The notes under the pieces: generated by a model
What the model was told of the DNA's origin: nothing
The model's database searches: none
The model's input: only the letters and a program-made list of their open reading frames with translations
Position numbers and translations under genes: made by a program
In this document: in pieces, positions 7,687 through 15,686 of the stretch
Numbering within the stretch: position 1 is the first letter of the stretch
How the letters are laid out: each line of letters begins with the position of its first letter
Assembly: GCF_004570345.1 (NCBI RefSeq)
Contig: NZ_SPQM01000074.1
Location: 1-23,457, forward strand
Length of the DNA: 23,457 nt
From: Blastococcus sp. CT_GayMR20
GTDB lineage: Bacteria > Actinomycetota > Actinomycetes > Mycobacteriales > Geodermatophilaceae
Direction: 5' to 3'

Positions 7687-7742
7687 AGCCGAAACCGCCA
7701 TCTCGGCACCGCCTGGGGCGTGCCGAAATGGCGGTTCTGGCT
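7687..7742. repeat. Palindromic repeat locus 2
   Basis: Inverted 23-nt arms at 7687-7709 and 7720-7742, with three mismatches and a 10-nt spacer. The core order is CCGCCA then TGGCGG, opposite to loci 1 and 4. Each arm is again a small hairpin of the GTGCCGAAA/TTTCGGCAC type. It lies exactly between the convergent stops of the SnoaL-like gene (7682) and the DUF559 gene (7746), and forms the downstream boundary of the DUF559 cassette. Confidence 0.8.
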
Positions 7743-7745
7743 AGG

Positions 7746-8609
7746 TCACCGGGCCGCGAGTGCGATCCGGACCTTCTCGACGACGGCGTCGAGGTTGCGG
7801 AGGTCGGCGGCGCTGATGCGGATGACGATCCAGCCGGCCGCGCGCAGCCGGTTCGCACGCTCGTCGTCGCGGACGATCTGGCCGTCCTCGAAGTGGTAGG
7901 CGCCCTCGTACTCGAGGGCGACCTTCGCCTCCGGCCACGCGAAGTCGAACCGCGACACGATGCCGTCGACGCGCACCTCGTACTGCGGCTGTGGCGTCAG
8001 ACCGGCGAGCACCAGCGCAACGCGGACCCACGACTCGGCCGGGGACTCGGCCCTCGGGTCGACGAGCTCGACCGCCCTCCGCACCCGAGCCGCGCCGAAC
8101 AGGCCGGCGCGCTCGTGGGTCATGCGTCGCAGGTCGGGCACCCCGATCGCCTCGGCGCGCACCATCCCGTCCATGGCGGCGACCGCGGTGGGGAGCCGCT
8201 CGAGCGCCGCGACATCCCACGCCGTCCTGAGCGGGGTGGTCATCGGCAGGCCGTCGACCACCGTCCGGTCACCGGGGCGCAGGACCGTCTGGTGGACGCG
8301 GACGCCCCGCGGGCCGCGCCACGTCACCTCTTCTCCGCGCAGGACCGTGACCGGGTCCGTGGGGCCGGCGAACGGTGCGCCCCACCAGGCAGCGGCCGAG
8401 TGGCCGCCGATGACGGCGCCCTCGGGCAGCAGGAGCGCGACGCCCTGGCACTTCAGCTGGTGGTCGAACGGCAGACCGGGATCGGCGTAGACGCCCTGGA
8501 CGAGCCGCCGGAAACCGCGTCGTCGCAACTGGCCGCGGGTCAGGTAGCCCTCGGCGACCGCATGGCTGCCGACGAACACACCGGGGAGCAACTGCCTGGT
8601 CGCGGACAC
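7746..8609 (-). CDS. DUF559 endonuclease-like protein with AbiEi-type N-terminal domain
   Basis: About 287 residues from the GTG at 8609. The N-terminal part, with YLTRGQLRRRGFRRLVQGVYADP, resembles the winged-helix AbiEi-antitoxin-like domain. The C-terminal part is DUF559, a Vsr-like PD-(D/E)XK nuclease fold: E192 (SPAESW), D222 (SRFDFAWP), K229, E233 (KVALEYEG), H239 (AYHF), then IVRDDERANRLRAAGW. The frame stays open up to a GTG at 8681 inside the palindromic repeat, but that extension (starting MPEWRFRHL) is translated repeat and has no ribosome site, so 8609 is preferred. Its role is unknown; nuclease activity is only suggested by the fold. It is enclosed by repeat loci 2 and 3 and has no metabolic link to its neighbours, which suggests insertion into the island. 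Confidence 0.82.
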   Translation of the reverse strand: MSATRQLLPGVFVGSHAVAEGYLTRGQLRRRGFRRLVQGVYADPGLPFDHQLKCQGVALLLPEGAVIGGHSAAAWWGAPFAGPTDPVTVLRGEEVTWRGPRGVRVHQTVLRPGDRTVVDGLPMTTPLRTAWDVAALERLPTAVAAMDGMVRAEAIGVPDLRRMTHERAGLFGAARVRRAVELVDPRAESPAESWVRVALVLAGLTPQPQYEVRVDGIVSRFDFAWPEAKVALEYEGAYHFEDGQIVRDDERANRLRAAGWIVIRISAADLRNLDAVVEKVRIALAAR

Positions 8610-8656
8610 GCGGACACCATGGCCGATCCCGCGCCGGAGCCCTCCCGTTGTCCACA

Positions 8657-8715
8657 GGTGCCGAAACCGCCATTCGGGCACCGGAGGAGGGAGGCCGGAA
8701 TGGCGGTTTCGGCAC
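8657..8715. repeat. Palindromic repeat locus 3
   Basis: Arms at 8657-8682 and 8691-8715 with an 8-nt spacer. The first 18 bases of the inverted units match perfectly, and divergence is confined to the part next to the spacer. Core order is CCGCCA then TGGCGG, as at locus 2. The right end overlaps the TAG stop (8715-8717, minus strand) of the SnoaL-like gene, and the left end lies about 50 bases upstream of the preferred DUF559 start. Unlike the other three it sits between two genes in the same direction. Confidence 0.8.
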
Positions 8716-9287
8716 TAGCGGGGCTGGGACCAGGTGGGGAGGGTCTCGGGGTAGTCCCCCTCGGCGACGGGGGTGCCCGGGACGCGCAGTCGCCGGCGGT
8801 CGGCGAAGCTGGTCGCCATCTCGTCGAACGGCACGTTGTACATGAACCGGATCGTGCGGGACGCGAAGACCCACCGATCGTCCAGTCGCACGTACTCGTC
8901 GTCGTAGCGGTAGGCGGCGAGCAGCAGCCGGTCGCCGAGCGCCAGTTCGCCGTGGCCGTTGACCACGCCGGTCGCCGTCCCGGCGTCGACGTCAACGACG
9001 GCGACGTGGGACTCGGGGGTGTGCAGTGTCGTGACGTAGCGGTCCATCATCGAGCCGTAGAAGGTCCGCAACTCCTCGTGCCCGCGGACCGTGGTGCCGA
9101 GCCGGGTGAAGGTCCCGTCCGGCGCGAAGCAGGCGACGACGGTGTCGAGGTCGTGATCGTCGACGGCCATCGAGTACAGGACGCTGAGGTTCACCAGCGC
9201 GGCCCTGTCGGCGAGCTCCCGGACCTGTCGATAGGCCTCGTCCGGGGTGCGGGCGAGCGTCGTGGTGGTGGCGGCGGACAGCAGCAT
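8715..9287 (-). CDS. NTF2/SnoaL-like family protein
   Basis: A 190-residue SnoaL_4-type member of the NTF2 superfamily. An N-terminal helix (ELADRAALVNLSVLYSMAVDDHDLDTVVACF) is followed by APDGTFTRLGTTVRGHEELRTFYGSMM, the usual strand-turn-helix of this group, and later by YRYDDEYVRLDDRWVFASRTIRFMYNVPF. Such proteins accompany many degradative clusters as putative dehydratases, isomerases or hydroxylase-like subunits. The ATG at 9287 has a GGAG site eight bases upstream. It diverges from the SDR at 9419 across about 130 relatively AT-richer bases. Its stop codon overlaps repeat locus 3. The substrate is not known. Confidence 0.82.
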   Translation of the reverse strand: MLLSAATTTTLARTPDEAYRQVRELADRAALVNLSVLYSMAVDDHDLDTVVACFAPDGTFTRLGTTVRGHEELRTFYGSMMDRYVTTLHTPESHVAVVDVDAGTATGVVNGHGELALGDRLLLAAYRYDDEYVRLDDRWVFASRTIRFMYNVPFDEMATSFADRRRLRVPGTPVAEGDYPETLPTWSQPR

Positions 9288-9329
9288 GGGGCTATCTCCA
9301 GGCGTTCGTCGAGGCTATTAGGCGCATGA

Positions 9330-9359
9330 TTGTCAGAGACTACTTCTCGATGTTACGGT
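9330..9359 (+). promoter_or_regulatory. Possible promoter for the SDR-LLM-ligase-ALDH-CoA transferase operon
   Basis: TTGTCA at 9330-9335 and TACGGT at 9354-9359 are separated by 18 bases, a plausible -35/-10 pair for the plus-strand gene starting at 9419. The region is one of the few AT-richer stretches in the window and lies between divergent genes. On the opposite strand a TAATAG hexamer (9320-9315) could serve the SnoaL-like gene, but no convincing -35 partner was seen. This is pattern matching only. Confidence 0.3.
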
Positions 9360-9418
9360 CGCCACACCCCAGCGACGCGGCCTGATCTGCGGGCTCGCGA
9401 GACCGAAGTGGAGCGCCC

Positions 9419-10210
9419 GTGACGGCCGTCAGCGAAGCCCCGACCGAAGCCGTTCAGCGGCGCTCCGAGCCCGCCGGCGTGGTCGTCACCGGCGCGGCCC
9501 AGGGCCTCGGCAAGGCGATCGCCCGGCGGTTCGCCGAGGACGGCGGGCACGTCGTCGGTCTCGATCTGTCCGACGCCGTGACCGACGTCGTCCGTGAGTT
9601 CGGCGACGGTCACGACGCCGTCGTCGGCGACGCCACCGACCCCGCGCTCCTGCGCCGCGCCTGCGAGCGGGCCGCCGAGCTCGGCGGGGGACTGCGCACG
9701 GTGGTCCTCAACGCCGGCGTCATCGCGCCGGGGGAGACCGTCGGCTACCCCCTCGAGGACTGGGACCGGGTGCTGGGCGTCAACCTGCGCGGCGCCTTCA
9801 TCGGCGCCCAGGTCGCCCGCCCGTTCCTCACCCAGGGCGGCAGCATGGTGCTGATCTCCTCCATCACCGCGACCCGCGGGTTCGGTGCCCGGGCCGCCTA
9901 CTGCGCCTCCAAGGCCGGCGTCGACGGGCTGGTGCGGTCCTTCGCCATGGAGTGGGGCCCCGACGGCATCCGCGTCAACGGGGTGGCCCCCGGCACGATC
10001 GAGACCGAGATGCAGAAGGCGATGGTCGCCAGCGGCCGCGTCTCGGTCAAGCGCTACGTCGACCGGATCCCCATGAACCGCATCGGACGCCCGGAGGAGA
10101 TCGCCGACGCGGTCGCCTACCTGGCTTCCGAGCGAGCGAGCTACGTCAGCGGCGTCATCCTCGCCGTCGACGGCGGCTGGGCCAGCGCCGGCCTGCCGGC
10201 GCAGGCCTGA
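9419..10210 (+). CDS. SDR family oxidoreductase
   Basis: A 263-residue classical SDR with an N-terminal extension of about 18 residues before the first strand. Visible are TGAAQGLG at 24-31, D49 closing strand 2 (VGLDLSD, NAD preference), NAG at 98-100, and the catalytic N122, S148, Y161 and K165 (YCASK). The segment APGTIETEMQ and the terminal VSGVILAVDGGW are typical of the family. The GTG start at 9419 is supported by GTGGAG five bases upstream. It heads a five-gene operon and likely oxidises a hydroxyl group introduced by an oxygenase, or acts on a hydroxyacyl-CoA. Specificity cannot be assigned. Confidence 0.92.
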   Translation: MTAVSEAPTEAVQRRSEPAGVVVTGAAQGLGKAIARRFAEDGGHVVGLDLSDAVTDVVREFGDGHDAVVGDATDPALLRRACERAAELGGGLRTVVLNAGVIAPGETVGYPLEDWDRVLGVNLRGAFIGAQVARPFLTQGGSMVLISSITATRGFGARAAYCASKAGVDGLVRSFAMEWGPDGIRVNGVAPGTIETEMQKAMVASGRVSVKRYVDRIPMNRIGRPEEIADAVAYLASERASYVSGVILAVDGGWASAGLPAQA

Positions 10211-10241
10211 ACCCCCCGACGAGAAGAGAGGCCCCCGAGTC

Positions 10242-11291
10242 ATGGTCCAGATGGGTGTACTGCTCAGCGACATCCCGAAGTCGATCACCCCCGCTCAGCA
10301 GTTCAAGGACATCCTGCGGATCGTCGAGGCCGTCCAGGCCAACGGCTTCAACCACATCGCGATCGGCCAGCACTTCCTGTACGGCGACCTGCGCTGGCTG
10401 CAGCCGGTGCCCCTGCTGGCGAGGCTGGCGGCCGAGTGCGACCCGGGCACCAAGCTGGTCACCAACATCATGATCGCCCCGCTGTACCACCCGGTCATCC
10501 TGGCCGAGGAGATCGCCACCCTCGACGTCGTCACCGAGGGCCGGTTCGTCTTCGGCGCGGGCCTCGGCTACCGGGCGGACGAGTTCGGCTACCTCGGCAT
10601 CCCGTTCAAGGAGCGGGCCGGCCGGTTCAACGAGTCCCTGGAGCTCATGAAGAAGCTCTGGACCCAGGAGACGGTCAACCACCAGGGCAAGTACTGGCAG
10701 CTCGAGGACGTCCACCCGCACATCTTCCCGGTGCAGGACCCGCACCCGCCGATCTGGATCGGCGCCCACGCGATCCCCGGTGTGGAGCGCGCCGCCAAGT
10801 ACGGCGACGGCTTCGTCTGCCCGCCGGAGACCCCGAAGCACGAGGTCGCCCAGCGCTACAAGATCGTGCAGGAAGGCTTCGCCGCGCGGGGCAAGGAGTT
10901 CGGCCCGCAGCCGCTGCGCCGCAACATCATGATCGCCGACACCCGCGAGGAGGCGATCATCGAGTACGCCCGCGTGGCCAAGGGCCGGTACCTCACCTAC
11001 GCGAACAAGGGCCTGGACGTCTTCACCCCCGAGCAGTTGGAGAAGGAGTTCGCGGAGGCGGTCTCCGGGCACGCCGTCATCGGCACTCCGGACGACGTCG
11101 TCGCCCAGCTCGTCGACCTCGTGACCACGCTCCCGGTCGACCCGCTGATGGTGCGCCCGCAGTGGCCCACCATGGACGTCGACGAGACCATCGCGACCAT
11201 CGAGCGCATGGGCCGGGAGATCGTGCCGGCGCTGAAGGACATCGAGCCGATCAAGCACATCCCCGAGGAGTCCCTGGCGGTACCGGCATGA
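10242..11291 (+). CDS. LLM class (luciferase-like) F420/flavin-dependent oxidoreductase
   Basis: A 349-residue luciferase-like TIM-barrel oxidoreductase, complete at both ends. Landmarks are GVLLSDIPKS at the first strand, IGQHFLYGDL, GAGLGYRADEFGYLGIPF (flavin/F420-binding loop region), PPIWIGAHA and PLRRNIMIAD. It is paralogous to the gene at 1568-2521 across its whole length. The family either reduces F420 while oxidising an alcohol or uses reduced flavin to oxygenate a substrate; these cannot be separated by eye. It lies 31 bases after the SDR and overlaps the acyl-CoA ligase by ATGA, so the oxidised product may be passed on to CoA activation. Confidence 0.92.
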   Translation: MVQMGVLLSDIPKSITPAQQFKDILRIVEAVQANGFNHIAIGQHFLYGDLRWLQPVPLLARLAAECDPGTKLVTNIMIAPLYHPVILAEEIATLDVVTEGRFVFGAGLGYRADEFGYLGIPFKERAGRFNESLELMKKLWTQETVNHQGKYWQLEDVHPHIFPVQDPHPPIWIGAHAIPGVERAAKYGDGFVCPPETPKHEVAQRYKIVQEGFAARGKEFGPQPLRRNIMIADTREEAIIEYARVAKGRYLTYANKGLDVFTPEQLEKEFAEAVSGHAVIGTPDDVVAQLVDLVTTLPVDPLMVRPQWPTMDVDETIATIERMGREIVPALKDIEPIKHIPEESLAVPA

Positions 11292-12940
11292 GCGACCGCA
11301 CCCGCTACTACACCGACCTGGTCCCGACCTTCCCCGACCCGGAGTCGTGGACCTTCGCCCACGTGCTGCGGCACTGGGCCGGCCAACGGCCGGACTCCCT
11401 GGTCCTCGACTGCCCGGAGGAGCAGTTCACGCTGACCTACGCCCAGGCGCTGGCCGGTGCCGAGGTCGTGGGCAGCGCCTTCTACGCCGACGGGGCCGCC
11501 CAGGGCGATCGCGTCGTCCTGATGGCGGCCAACTCCTCCCGGTTCGTCCGCACCTGGTTCGGCGCGGCGCTGGGCGGTCTGGTCGAGGTGCCGATCAACA
11601 CCAACTACGAGGGCGAGTTCCTGCGCCACCAGCTCGACATCGCCCAGGCCCGCTTCGCCGTCATCGACGACGCCTTCGCCGAGCGGTGGGTGGCGATCGC
11701 CGACCAGGCCCGGATGGTCGAGAAGTTCTGGGTCATCGACACCGGCCAGGGCATCCGCGACAAGGCGCTGGCGCTGCTGCGGGAGAACGGCTGGGCCGCC
11801 GACCCGTGGGAGGCCCTCGAGCAGGCGGAACGGACGACGCTGCCGGTCCCGCGGCCGCAGGACCTGGGCGCGATCTTCTACACCTCCGGCACGACCGGGC
11901 CCTCCAAGGGCGTGGCCATGCCGTTCGGCCAGCTGTACTTCTTCGCCCAGATCGTCGTCTCGCTCACCAGGCTCACCCCGGACGACGTTTACCTGACGAC
12001 GACGCCGCTGTTCCACGGCAACGCCCAGTTCATGGCCGCCTACCCGGCGATCGTGGCCGGCGGCCGCGCGGTGATCCGGCCGAAGTTCAGCGCCAGCCGC
12101 TGGATCGACCACGTCCGCGACTCCGGCGTCACGGTGACCAACTTCGTCGGCGTGATGATGGACTTCGCCTGGAAGCAGCCCCCGCGCGAGAACGACCGCG
12201 ACAACGTGCTGCGCTGCGTCTACGCCGCCCCCACGGCGAGCACCTACGTCGAGCAGTTCAAGGAGCGCTACGGCATCGAGGCGTTCGTCGACGCGTTCGG
12301 CCTCACCGAGACCTGCGCGCCGATCATGTCTCCGTACGGCGAGCCGCGGCCCCCGGGTGCGGCGGGGCTGCAGAACAAGGAGTGGTTCGACATCCGCTTG
12401 GTCGACCCGGAGACCGACCGCGAGGTCGCTGTCGGCGAGGTCGGCGAGCTCGTCGTCCGCCCGGTCCACCCGTGGACCGCCAGCAACGGCTACTACAACA
12501 TGCCGGAGAAGACCGTCGAGACGTGGCGCAACCTGTGGTTCCACACCGGTGACGCGCTCCGCCGCGACGAGGACGGCTGGTACTACTTCATCGACCGCTA
12601 CAAGGACGCCCTCCGGCGCCGCGGCGAGAACATCAGCTCCTACGAGGTCGAGCAGGCGATCCTCGGCCACCCCGCCGTCGTCGAGTGCGCCGTCATCGGC
12701 GTCCCGGCCGACCAGGAGGCCGGCGAGGACGAGGTGCTCGCCGTCGTGGTCGCCTCCGAGCCCGTCGAGGCCGGCGAGATCCTCGCCTGGTGCGAGGGCC
12801 GTATCCCCGCCTTCGCCATCCCTCGCTACCTGCGCGTCACCGCGGCCCTGCCCAAGACGCCGTCCGAGAAGGTCCGCAAGGCCGCCCTGCGCGAGGACGG
12901 CATCACCCCTGACACCTACGACCGCACCGCAGCCGGCTGA
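11288..12940 (+). CDS. AMP-binding acyl-CoA synthetase (acid:CoA ligase)
   Basis: A 550-residue class I adenylate-forming enzyme that activates a carboxylic acid to its acyl-CoA through an acyl-AMP. Core motifs in order: phosphate loop FYTSGTTGPSKG at about 197-208, FGLTET (A5), FHTGD (A7), the hinge DRYKDALRRRGENISSYEVE (A8), and the C-terminal PKTPSEKVRK with catalytic Lys528 (A10). The length is in the normal range and nothing is missing. The ATG overlaps the preceding LLM stop (ATGA). Overall it resembles ligases for medium or ring-containing carboxylic acids (crotonobetaine/carnitine and CaiC-like groups) more than long-chain FadD, but the specificity is open. Confidence 0.94.
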   Translation: MSDRTRYYTDLVPTFPDPESWTFAHVLRHWAGQRPDSLVLDCPEEQFTLTYAQALAGAEVVGSAFYADGAAQGDRVVLMAANSSRFVRTWFGAALGGLVEVPINTNYEGEFLRHQLDIAQARFAVIDDAFAERWVAIADQARMVEKFWVIDTGQGIRDKALALLRENGWAADPWEALEQAERTTLPVPRPQDLGAIFYTSGTTGPSKGVAMPFGQLYFFAQIVVSLTRLTPDDVYLTTTPLFHGNAQFMAAYPAIVAGGRAVIRPKFSASRWIDHVRDSGVTVTNFVGVMMDFAWKQPPRENDRDNVLRCVYAAPTASTYVEQFKERYGIEAFVDAFGLTETCAPIMSPYGEPRPPGAAGLQNKEWFDIRLVDPETDREVAVGEVGELVVRPVHPWTASNGYYNMPEKTVETWRNLWFHTGDALRRDEDGWYYFIDRYKDALRRRGENISSYEVEQAILGHPAVVECAVIGVPADQEAGEDEVLAVVVASEPVEAGEILAWCEGRIPAFAIPRYLRVTAALPKTPSEKVRKAALREDGITPDTYDRTAAG

Positions 12941-12959
12941 GCCCGAACGGAGAACCACG

Positions 12960-14441
12960 ATGACCACGACGCCGTACCAGCGCCACCCGATGCAGGACTG
13001 GGTCCCCGAGACCCGCACCCTGCTCATCGGCGGCCGGCCCACCGAGCCCGAGGGCGAGACCTGGGACGTGGTGAACCCGGCCACCGAGGAGGTCATCGCC
13101 ACCGTGGGCGGTGCGTCCGCCGCCCAGGTGGACGACGCGGTGGCCGCCGCCCGGCACGCCTTCCCGGCGTGGGCCGCACTGTCCGGCGAGGAGCGCGCGC
13201 GGCACATCCACCGGTTCGCCGACGTCCTCGAGGCCGCCGCCGACCGGCTGCTGCCCTCCATCGTCAACGAGGTGGGCACTCCGGTGGCCCTCGCGGAGTA
13301 CCTGCAGGTCAAGATGGCCGTGCAGGACCACCTGCGCTGGGCCGCGGAGGCCGCCAAGGTCGACCGCACCATCCACCTCGGCGGGTTCGACAAGCCGCAC
13401 CCGACCCAGAGCGACGTCGTCCACGACCCGGTCGGCGTGGTCGCCGCGATCACCGGCTACAACTACCCGCTCAACCTGGCGATCTTCAAGTTCGGTGCGG
13501 CGCTGGCCGCCGGTTGCACGGTCGTCCTGCTGCCCTCGCCGCGCACGCCGCTCACCACGCTGCTGCTCGGCGACCTGATCCAGGAGGCGGGCCTGCCGCC
13601 GGGCGTCATGAACGTCATCATCGGCGGGATCGACGTCGGGCAGCAGCTGTCCTCGCACCCCGGCGTCGACCGGGTGTCGTTCACCGGCTCGGACGGCGTC
13701 GGCGCGCGGATCATGGCCCAGGCCGCGCAGAACCTCACCGGCGTCACCCTCGAGCTCGGCGGCAAGTCGCCGAGCCTGGTCATGCCGGACGTCGACGTGC
13801 ACAAGATCGCCGTCGAGATGCACCTGCGGTGGTCGCGCAACGGCGGTCAGGGCTGCGCCGCGCTCGCCCGGCTGCTGGTGCACGAGGACAAGTACGAGGA
13901 GTTCCTCGCCGCGGGCGCGTCGGCCTTCGACCAGATGGTCGTCGGTGACCCCTGGGACCCGGCCACCAACATCGGCCCCATGATCCGGCCCGACCACCGC
14001 GAGCGGGTGCTCGGCTTCATCGACGACTCGGTCTCGATCGGCGGCAAGAAGCTGCTCGAGGTCACCAAGCCGCTGCCGGAGAAGGGCTACTTCGTCAACC
14101 CGGTGCTGCTGGGCGACCTCCCGCACGACGCCCGCGCCGTGCAGCAGGAGATCTTCGGCCCGGTCGCGGTGATCCTGCCGTTCAAGGACACCGACCACGC
14201 GATCCGCCTGGCCAACGACACCGCCTACGGCCTGGCCGCCAACGTGTGGTGCAACGACCCCACGGAGGCCCGCCGCATCGCGATGCAGCTCCGGGCGGGC
14301 ACGGTCTGGATCAACGGTGGTGGCGCGATGCGTCCCGACGCTCCCTTCGGCGGCTACGGCCGGTCCGGGATCGGCCGCGAGCTGGGTGAGTGGGGCGTGC
14401 GCGAGTACCTCGAGGTCAAGCACATCCAGTGGAGGGTCTGA
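12960..14441 (+). CDS. Aldehyde dehydrogenase family protein
   Basis: A 493-residue NAD(P)-dependent aldehyde dehydrogenase, expected to oxidise an aldehyde to its acid, or to act on a semialdehyde. Catalytic positions are N168 (GYNYPL), E265 (TLELGGKSP) and nucleophile C299 (NGGQGCAAL); QQEIFGPV and the terminal GGYGRSGIGRELG are normal. The usual cofactor-binding KPSE motif reads LPSP at 191-194, so the Lys and Glu that contact the adenosine ribose are absent. The ATG at 12960 has a GGAGAA site upstream. It follows the ligase by 19 bases, and its TGA shares a base with the next ATG. It fits between the oxidoreductases and the ligase: alcohol, aldehyde, acid, acyl-CoA. Confidence 0.94.
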   Translation: MTTTPYQRHPMQDWVPETRTLLIGGRPTEPEGETWDVVNPATEEVIATVGGASAAQVDDAVAAARHAFPAWAALSGEERARHIHRFADVLEAAADRLLPSIVNEVGTPVALAEYLQVKMAVQDHLRWAAEAAKVDRTIHLGGFDKPHPTQSDVVHDPVGVVAAITGYNYPLNLAIFKFGAALAAGCTVVLLPSPRTPLTTLLLGDLIQEAGLPPGVMNVIIGGIDVGQQLSSHPGVDRVSFTGSDGVGARIMAQAAQNLTGVTLELGGKSPSLVMPDVDVHKIAVEMHLRWSRNGGQGCAALARLLVHEDKYEEFLAAGASAFDQMVVGDPWDPATNIGPMIRPDHRERVLGFIDDSVSIGGKKLLEVTKPLPEKGYFVNPVLLGDLPHDARAVQQEIFGPVAVILPFKDTDHAIRLANDTAYGLAANVWCNDPTEARRIAMQLRAGTVWINGGGAMRPDAPFGGYGRSGIGRELGEWGVREYLEVKHIQWRV

Positions 14442-15679
14442 TGACCGCACCGGCTGCCAAGGCCGGCCCGCTGGCGGGCGTCCGCGTGCTCGAGCTCGGC
14501 TCGATGTACGCGGCGCCGACCTGCGGCCGGATGCTGCGGGACTTCGGCGCCGACGTGATCAAGGTGGAGGACCCGACGTCCGGGGACTACGCCCGTCAGT
14601 GGACCCCGATGAAGAACGGTCAGTCCTTCGGCTTCGCGCGGCTCAACTCGGGCAAGCGCTCGGTCGCCATCGACCTGCGCAGCGACGGCGGCCGGGACCT
14701 GGTCCGCCGGCTCGCCGCACAGGCGGACGTCGTCATCGAGAACTTCCGCCCGGGCCGGATGGACGCATGGGGCCTCGGCTACCAGACCCTTGCTGCCGAC
14801 AACCCCGGCATCGTGGTGACCAGCGTGTCCGGCTTCGGGCAGACCGGTCCGTACAAGGAGAAGCCCGGCTTCGGCACGGTCGCCGAGACCGGCAGCGGCT
14901 TCGCCTACATCAACGGCTGGCCCGAGACGCCGCCGACGTCGCCGCCCTTCGGGTTCGCCGACTCGATCTCCGGCATCTCGGCGGCGATGGGGACGGCGAT
15001 GGCGCTGTTCCGGCGGGAGCGGACCGGCCAGGGCGACCACGTGGACGTCTCGCTGTACGAGCCGCTCATGTTCATCGTCGGGGACATGATCATGAACTAC
15101 ACCGGCACCGGGTTCGTCCAGGGCCGGGTGGGCAACGGCACCGGGTCGGCCTCACCGCGCGGCGTCTACCAGGCCGCCGACGGCAAGTGGCTCTCGATCG
15201 CCGCGTCCAACCAGGGCATCGCCAAGCGGCTCTTCGCCGCCATGGGCCGGCCGGAGCTCATCGAGGACCCGCGCTACGCCACCAACGAGGTGCGGATGCA
15301 GCACAACGACGAGCTGCAGGAGATGGTCGTGGCCTGGGTCGCCGAGCGCCCGCGCGACGAGATCCTCAAGGTCCTCGACGAGTACGAGGTCGTCTGCTCG
15401 CAGGTCAACGACGCCAGCGACATCGTCGAGGACCCCCACTTCCAGGAGCGCACGCTCGTCGAGCTGACCGGCAGCGAGGCGCTGGGCCGGGTGCTGATGC
15501 CCGGGCCGGTCCTGCACTTCGCGGGGGAGGCCGCCCCGGTGTACGACGGCGTTCCCTCGATCGGCGAGCACACCGACGAGGTGCTGACCGAGCTGCTGGC
15601 GCTGTCCAGCGGGGAGATCAGCGCGCTGGCCGAGGCGGGCACGGTGCGGTCGGGCAAGGTCGCCGTCCCGGAGCTCTGA
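14441..15679 (+). CDS. CaiB/BaiF family III CoA transferase
   Basis: A 412-residue class III CoA transferase, which moves CoA between acyl-CoA and a free acid or acts as an acyl-CoA racemase. Conserved landmarks: GVRVLELG (13-20), ADVIKVEDPTSGD (37-49), LNSGKRSVAIDL (68-79), VIENFRPG (98-105), and SGFGQTGPYKEKPGFG (130-145). The catalytic Asp usually found in the PG(F/Y)D motif is Gly145 here, with Glu149 four residues on (GFGTVAE). The ATG at 14441 is supported by GGAGGG four bases upstream and overlaps the ALDH stop by one base. It is the last gene of its operon and ends just before repeat locus 4. Donor and acceptor are unknown. Confidence 0.93.
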   Translation: MTAPAAKAGPLAGVRVLELGSMYAAPTCGRMLRDFGADVIKVEDPTSGDYARQWTPMKNGQSFGFARLNSGKRSVAIDLRSDGGRDLVRRLAAQADVVIENFRPGRMDAWGLGYQTLAADNPGIVVTSVSGFGQTGPYKEKPGFGTVAETGSGFAYINGWPETPPTSPPFGFADSISGISAAMGTAMALFRRERTGQGDHVDVSLYEPLMFIVGDMIMNYTGTGFVQGRVGNGTGSASPRGVYQAADGKWLSIAASNQGIAKRLFAAMGRPELIEDPRYATNEVRMQHNDELQEMVVAWVAERPRDEILKVLDEYEVVCSQVNDASDIVEDPHFQERTLVELTGSEALGRVLMPGPVLHFAGEAAPVYDGVPSIGEHTDEVLTELLALSSGEISALAEAGTVRSGKVAVPEL

Positions 15680-15686
15680 CCGACGA

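Noticed and set aside
8610..8681. N-terminal extension of the DUF559 protein from GTG 8681
   Set aside because: The extension reads through repeat locus 3 and has no upstream ribosome site; the family-like sequence begins near the GTG at 8609.
7687..8715. Insertion sequence or composite transposon around the DUF559 gene
   Set aside because: No transposase gene, no clear direct target duplication at the outer edges, and the same repeat occurs elsewhere without the gene. Only a repeat-flanked cassette can be claimed.
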